A DNA stretch of 18,388 bases. It comes from Rhodobacteraceae bacterium UBA7436. Lineage in GTDB: Bacteria; Pseudomonadota; Alphaproteobacteria; Rhodobacterales; Rhodobacteraceae. Location: positions 1 to 18,388 of the forward strand of contig DLQI01000135.1 of the NCBI GenBank assembly GCA_002478745.1, given 5' to 3'. Of the stretch, positions 15,947-18,388 are shown in pieces. A model generated the notes under the pieces. The model was not told the origin of the DNA, did not search any database, and saw only the letters and a program-made list of their open reading frames with translations. Position numbers and translations under genes: made by a program. How positions within the stretch are numbered: the stretch's first letter is position 1; the number at the start of each line of letters is the position of its first letter.

Positions 15947-16324
15947 ATCAAAAAACGCCTGATCGACATCATGCGCACGTCAAACAGGGCGCAATTTGAT
16001 TTTGATCCGCGCGAATTTGCGGAAAGCCCACAGGCAGCACCGTATAAACCCTCTGAAGCGGGGCACTTTGCTTGGCATTCAGATATTGGCCTTGGGGTTG
16101 CCGCTGGCCAGCGCAAACTGACCGTTGTTTTATAGTTAAGTGAACCCGGCAGTTATGAAGTTGGAAACCTAGAAATCATGCCCAGTGCGCAGGTGTTATT
16201 CGCTAACCTCGCCTAAGACTGCGTGAGTGTGTTTCCCAGTTTCTCTTTACATCAGGTCACACCGGTGACGACCAGAACATGCCACTCGATCACGGTTTGT
16301 GCGCATGAGCCTGCATTTCGCTAG
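15890..16324 (+). pseudogene. Decayed 2OG-Fe(II) oxygenase (PKHD-type hydroxylase) remnant
   Basis: In one plus-strand frame the text reads FDFDPREFAESPQ, then HFAWHSDIG with the iron-binding HxD pair, RKLTVVL, a TAG at 16133-16135, LSEPGSYEVGNLEIMPSA, a TAA at 16214-16216, VFPSFSLHQVTPVTTRTCHS, and a final AHEPAFR before TAG 16322-16324. This is the order of the C-terminal double-stranded beta-helix of prolyl-4-hydroxylase-like enzymes, where QLSxPxxYEGG, the distal iron-binding His (here LHQVTPVT), GxRxSL and HGPxFR are usual. Two stops in frame and losses of conserved Gly, Arg and Trp show decay. The N-terminal third is missing because ychF ends at 15792. The extent before about 15953 is uncertain. 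Confidence 0.72.
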
Positions 16325-16407
16325 GACAGGGCAGCTCCTATCTAGGCTGGGGCAGGTTGAGCGTTACGTTGCGGGACTCGCAAACAAACGGCAAGTTTGA
16401 CCAACAG

Positions 16408-17778
16408 TTAAGTTAGCACCGCATAAGCACCAGTCAGCAACGGGGCGCAAATCAAACCAACAACAAGCGCGGCACGAAAATGGCCCCAGCATGTGGCCCA
16501 ATCCAAAGTTCTCTTTTGGATGGCAATGTGTTCGGCTGAGAAAGAAAGGTTTGACGGTTGTTTGGTAAGTTCGATTGCCATCCGAAGTAGGCTGACTGAT
16601 CTTTGCGTCAAGATAGCACCCAGTCCAACGGTAATATGGACGAGCGTGGGAACTAATGTGGTCATTGCCATCAAGTACAACGCCACACCGGTTCTGGGGT
16701 CTTCTTGCACACCAGTCCAGTAGGCCCGCAAATCGAGCGGAACAGTCGTTGGGCTGATCCAACCCCAAAATGCCAATATAGCCCACAACAAGACAATCAG
16801 CCCGATAAAGCAAAGCACCGCCAGACATAGATCGACAAATATCCGAACGAGAACCTGCCAAGGTTGCGGCCGGCTTGCGAATGTTCTTTTTAGGAAAGCA
16901 AATGTGATCCAAAGAGAGAGCATGTCAGTGCCCGCGTTCAGGAGGGGAAGGAAGGCGTAAAGCAATAAATGCAGCGTCGCGATTTCTATATCACCAACGA
17001 TTGCCACGGCCGCCGCTGCCGTCGCGTTGCCAGCCACACCAAAGCCACCGACGACGGCTGCTGCAAAGGTTCCATCTACAGAAATTGCGGCTGCAAAGGC
17101 ACCAGCAACCGCAACTGCGACCCCCACCGCAATGGAGCCAGTGAATGTACCGGGAAACATAGCCGCAACGGTTAGAGCGACCGAAATGGCGAAGACAATT
17201 GCTATCCCGCCAACTAATGTTTCAAGCCCGACCCGGTCCATCTTGATGTTAGGACCACCCCGTTTTGTCATTTTTTGGGAAAGTTTGGTTACAAAATACT
17301 TGCTAAGGGCGTCATTGTTTTTCACAATCATAAACGCAAAGATGATACTGCCGACCAATAACAAGAAACGCCAAAGCCGGCCAATGTTCGACTCAACGTC
17401 GCGAAATATATCGATCCCAGCAGGTGACCAAATATTGAAAAAAAGCCACCCCATGACTATTGCGATGAGAGGGTAGAATAATGCGACCGTTAGGCAGGTT
17501 CCGTATGTCCGCCACGACACCATTTTCTCGCCGAAAACCTTTTCGGAACACTCAATGACGCTTTCCAATGCGCTGAAATAGCTCTCTGTCGTACCGCGGC
17601 TCAAGTGTGCAATTATAGTTTCGCGTGTCCCTAAGTCATCAATAGCGGCTTTGACTTTCCGATTCGAGATCCGCTGCGCAAATGTTGCAACCGACATTGC
17701 GATGAGGACCAATAGCAAAGCCATCGCTGTCAACGCGCCCTGGTTCGTAGACGCTTGATCCCAAATATCCACGTTCAT
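16408..17778 (-). CDS. Polytopic membrane protein of unknown function
   Basis: The 456-residue product has about ten hydrophobic segments, roughly at 15-33, 93-117, 137-153, 187-207, 212-232, 237-263, 267-293, 312-340, 365-390 and 432-455, and no recognisable soluble domain. A charged region (about 35-90) follows the first segment. Residues 210-262 are strikingly Ala/Gly/Val-rich (e.g. GSIAVGVAVAVAGAFAAA), suggesting tightly packed small-residue helices. I do not recognise the family and assign no transport or enzymatic role. GAGGAG lies 11 bases before the ATG, a somewhat long spacing. It stands alone between the oxygenase pseudogene and tRNA-Ser, with no partner gene on its strand and no clear terminator after its stop. 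Confidence 0.8.
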   Translation of the reverse strand: MNVDIWDQASTNQGALTAMALLLVLIAMSVATFAQRISNRKVKAAIDDLGTRETIIAHLSRGTTESYFSALESVIECSEKVFGEKMVSWRTYGTCLTVALFYPLIAIVMGWLFFNIWSPAGIDIFRDVESNIGRLWRFLLLVGSIIFAFMIVKNNDALSKYFVTKLSQKMTKRGGPNIKMDRVGLETLVGGIAIVFAISVALTVAAMFPGTFTGSIAVGVAVAVAGAFAAAISVDGTFAAAVVGGFGVAGNATAAAAVAIVGDIEIATLHLLLYAFLPLLNAGTDMLSLWITFAFLKRTFASRPQPWQVLVRIFVDLCLAVLCFIGLIVLLWAILAFWGWISPTTVPLDLRAYWTGVQEDPRTGVALYLMAMTTLVPTLVHITVGLGAILTQRSVSLLRMAIELTKQPSNLSFSAEHIAIQKRTLDWATCWGHFRAALVVGLICAPLLTGAYAVLT

Positions 17779-18116
17779 TGGTAGGTATACTCCTCACCCA
17801 TACATAATTCTTATCGAAAAGGGGGCTGAGTTTCAATCAGGTCGGATCGAAGGGCGTGCGCTACACGTCGCGGTGTAGGCCTTAAAGTCGCCTATTTCTT
17901 TTGGTACCAGATTTTTTTGGTGTTTCTGACGGTCATTGTTCAAATTTTGGGGCGTGAAATTTTTTTACAATGGATTTTTCGAGAAAGAATTCACCCAAAG
18001 AACAGGCCGATAATGCGCCGATACAATACTGACGTTATACCGACGTTATACATACCTAGCAAATTCAGGAATTTTGCCTCTTGCCCCCCTCTCAACTCAT
18101 CGCTAAACGGGGTGAC
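17779..18116. other. AT-rich intergenic region between the membrane protein and tRNA-Ser
   Basis: No supported gene is seen. The stretch is AT-rich relative to its surroundings and holds the promoters of the two divergent units, which could not be placed with confidence. GACGTTATAC occurs twice (18031-18040 and 18042-18051), one helical turn apart; TACAAT at 18022-18027 resembles a -10 box without a good -35. The frame open from 17917 runs through the tRNA and is not a gene. Confidence 0.5.
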
Positions 18117-18206
18117 AGAGATGTGGCCGAGTGGTCGAAGGCGCTCCCCTGCTAAGGGAGTAACGGGGTGACTCGTTCGAGGGTTCGAATCCCTTCGTCT
18201 CCGCCA
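18117..18206 (+). tRNA. tRNA-Ser (anticodon GCU)
   Basis: The 90-base gene folds as a class II tRNA: D arm GCC/GGC, anticodon stem CTCCC/GGGAG with loop CTGCTAA (anticodon GCT at 18151-18153), a long variable arm with AACG/CGTT stem as expected for serine, and T arm GAGGG TTCGAAT CCCTT. The acceptor is AGAGATG (18117-18123) against CGTCTCC, then discriminator G and an encoded CCA (18204-18206). Position 1 is A opposite C72, a mismatch, and position 6 is a T-G wobble; serine tRNAs of this type normally start GG. It reads AGC and AGU codons. Confidence 0.93.
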
Positions 18207-18388
18207 CCTCCCAAACTTGTATCTATATTGTTAAAAGTAAATGATTTTAATTAGGGCGTAGAACTTATTACCACCTACGTTTACCACCTACGCAGACCAC
18301 CCACACGTTCTCGATACAACAAATGCAGTTGAATCACTTTTATATGTGAACGCTTTAGCCAGCCCAGCGCCCCAAGACTAATACCCTT
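18207..18388. other. Region downstream of tRNA-Ser, no gene seen
   Basis: The 182 bases to the window edge carry no supported coding frame. They hold a short AT-rich stretch and the 13-base tandem repeats described separately. No clear intrinsic terminator for the tRNA was found. The position directly after a tRNA makes this a plausible junction with an integrated element beyond the window. Confidence 0.5.
18268..18306 (+). repeat. Three 13-base tandem repeats beside tRNA-Ser
   Basis: TTACCACCTACG occurs perfectly at 18268-18279 and 18281-18292, a 13-base period, and a third degraded copy (about 9 of 12 matches) follows at 18294-18305. Short iterated sites next to a tRNA can be binding sites for an integrase, an excisionase or a replication protein; none is proven here. 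Confidence 0.6.

Noticed and set aside
17754..17805. Tiny frame reading MGEEYTYQ overlapping the membrane-protein start
   Set aside because: Eight codons with an ATGA-type overlap could be a leader peptide, but there is no supporting ribosome binding site and chance is likely.
17917..18171. Plus-strand 84-codon frame before tRNA-Ser
   Set aside because: It runs into the tRNA gene, which it cannot share as coding sequence, and shows no domain.
18268..18306. Tandem repeats as a CRISPR array
   Set aside because: The repeats are 12-13 bases with one-base gaps and no spacers, unlike a CRISPR.

Overview
The window reads as chromosomal DNA of a marine alphaproteobacterium, most likely a Rhodobacteraceae (Roseobacter-group) member. 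The basis is the gene order rpsA ... ihfB-lapA-trpF-trpB, an L25/Ctc-type rplY next to pth, GC content that looks near 50% by eye, and proteins that read like roseobacter homologues. The genus cannot be fixed from sequence alone.

Layout. (1) 1-857: the 3' part of a membrane-anchored CBS-pair protein, then a 330-base leader region with two hairpins upstream of rpsA. (2) 858-7465, plus strand: rpsA (six S1 domains) with a strong terminator; an RTX-type calcium-binding protein gene broken by a one-base shortfall in a poly-T run; then ihfB, lapA, trpF and trpB, closed by a terminator. (3) 7476-10467, minus strand, read as rplY, pth, DUF2332, DUF2237. (4) 10618-11787: an MFS transporter converging on a minus-strand block of trpA, an FMN-dependent lactate-dehydrogenase-type enzyme and a small sulfotransferase (14501 down to 11784). 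(5) 14695-15792: ychF, divergent from trpA. (6) 15793-18388: a decayed zone with a 2OG-Fe(II) oxygenase pseudogene and an overlapping antisense small frame, a 456-residue polytopic membrane protein of unknown function, tRNA-Ser(GCU), and short 13-base tandem repeats just past the tRNA.

How the parts work together. Most genes are housekeeping: translation (rpsA, rplY, pth, ychF, tRNA-Ser), nucleoid structure (ihfB), envelope (lapA) and the last steps of tryptophan synthesis (trpF, trpB, trpA; trpA lies 6.3 kb from trpB on the other strand). The accessory material is the RTX gene between rpsA and ihfB, the MFS/sulfotransferase pair, and the right-hand end, which looks like a tRNA-adjacent region with gene decay.

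No new multi-gene system is evident. The most interesting signals are the poly-T frameshift in the duplicated-module RTX gene, the leader architecture of rpsA, the decaying oxygenase, and the unusual acceptor end and flanking repeats of tRNA-Ser.
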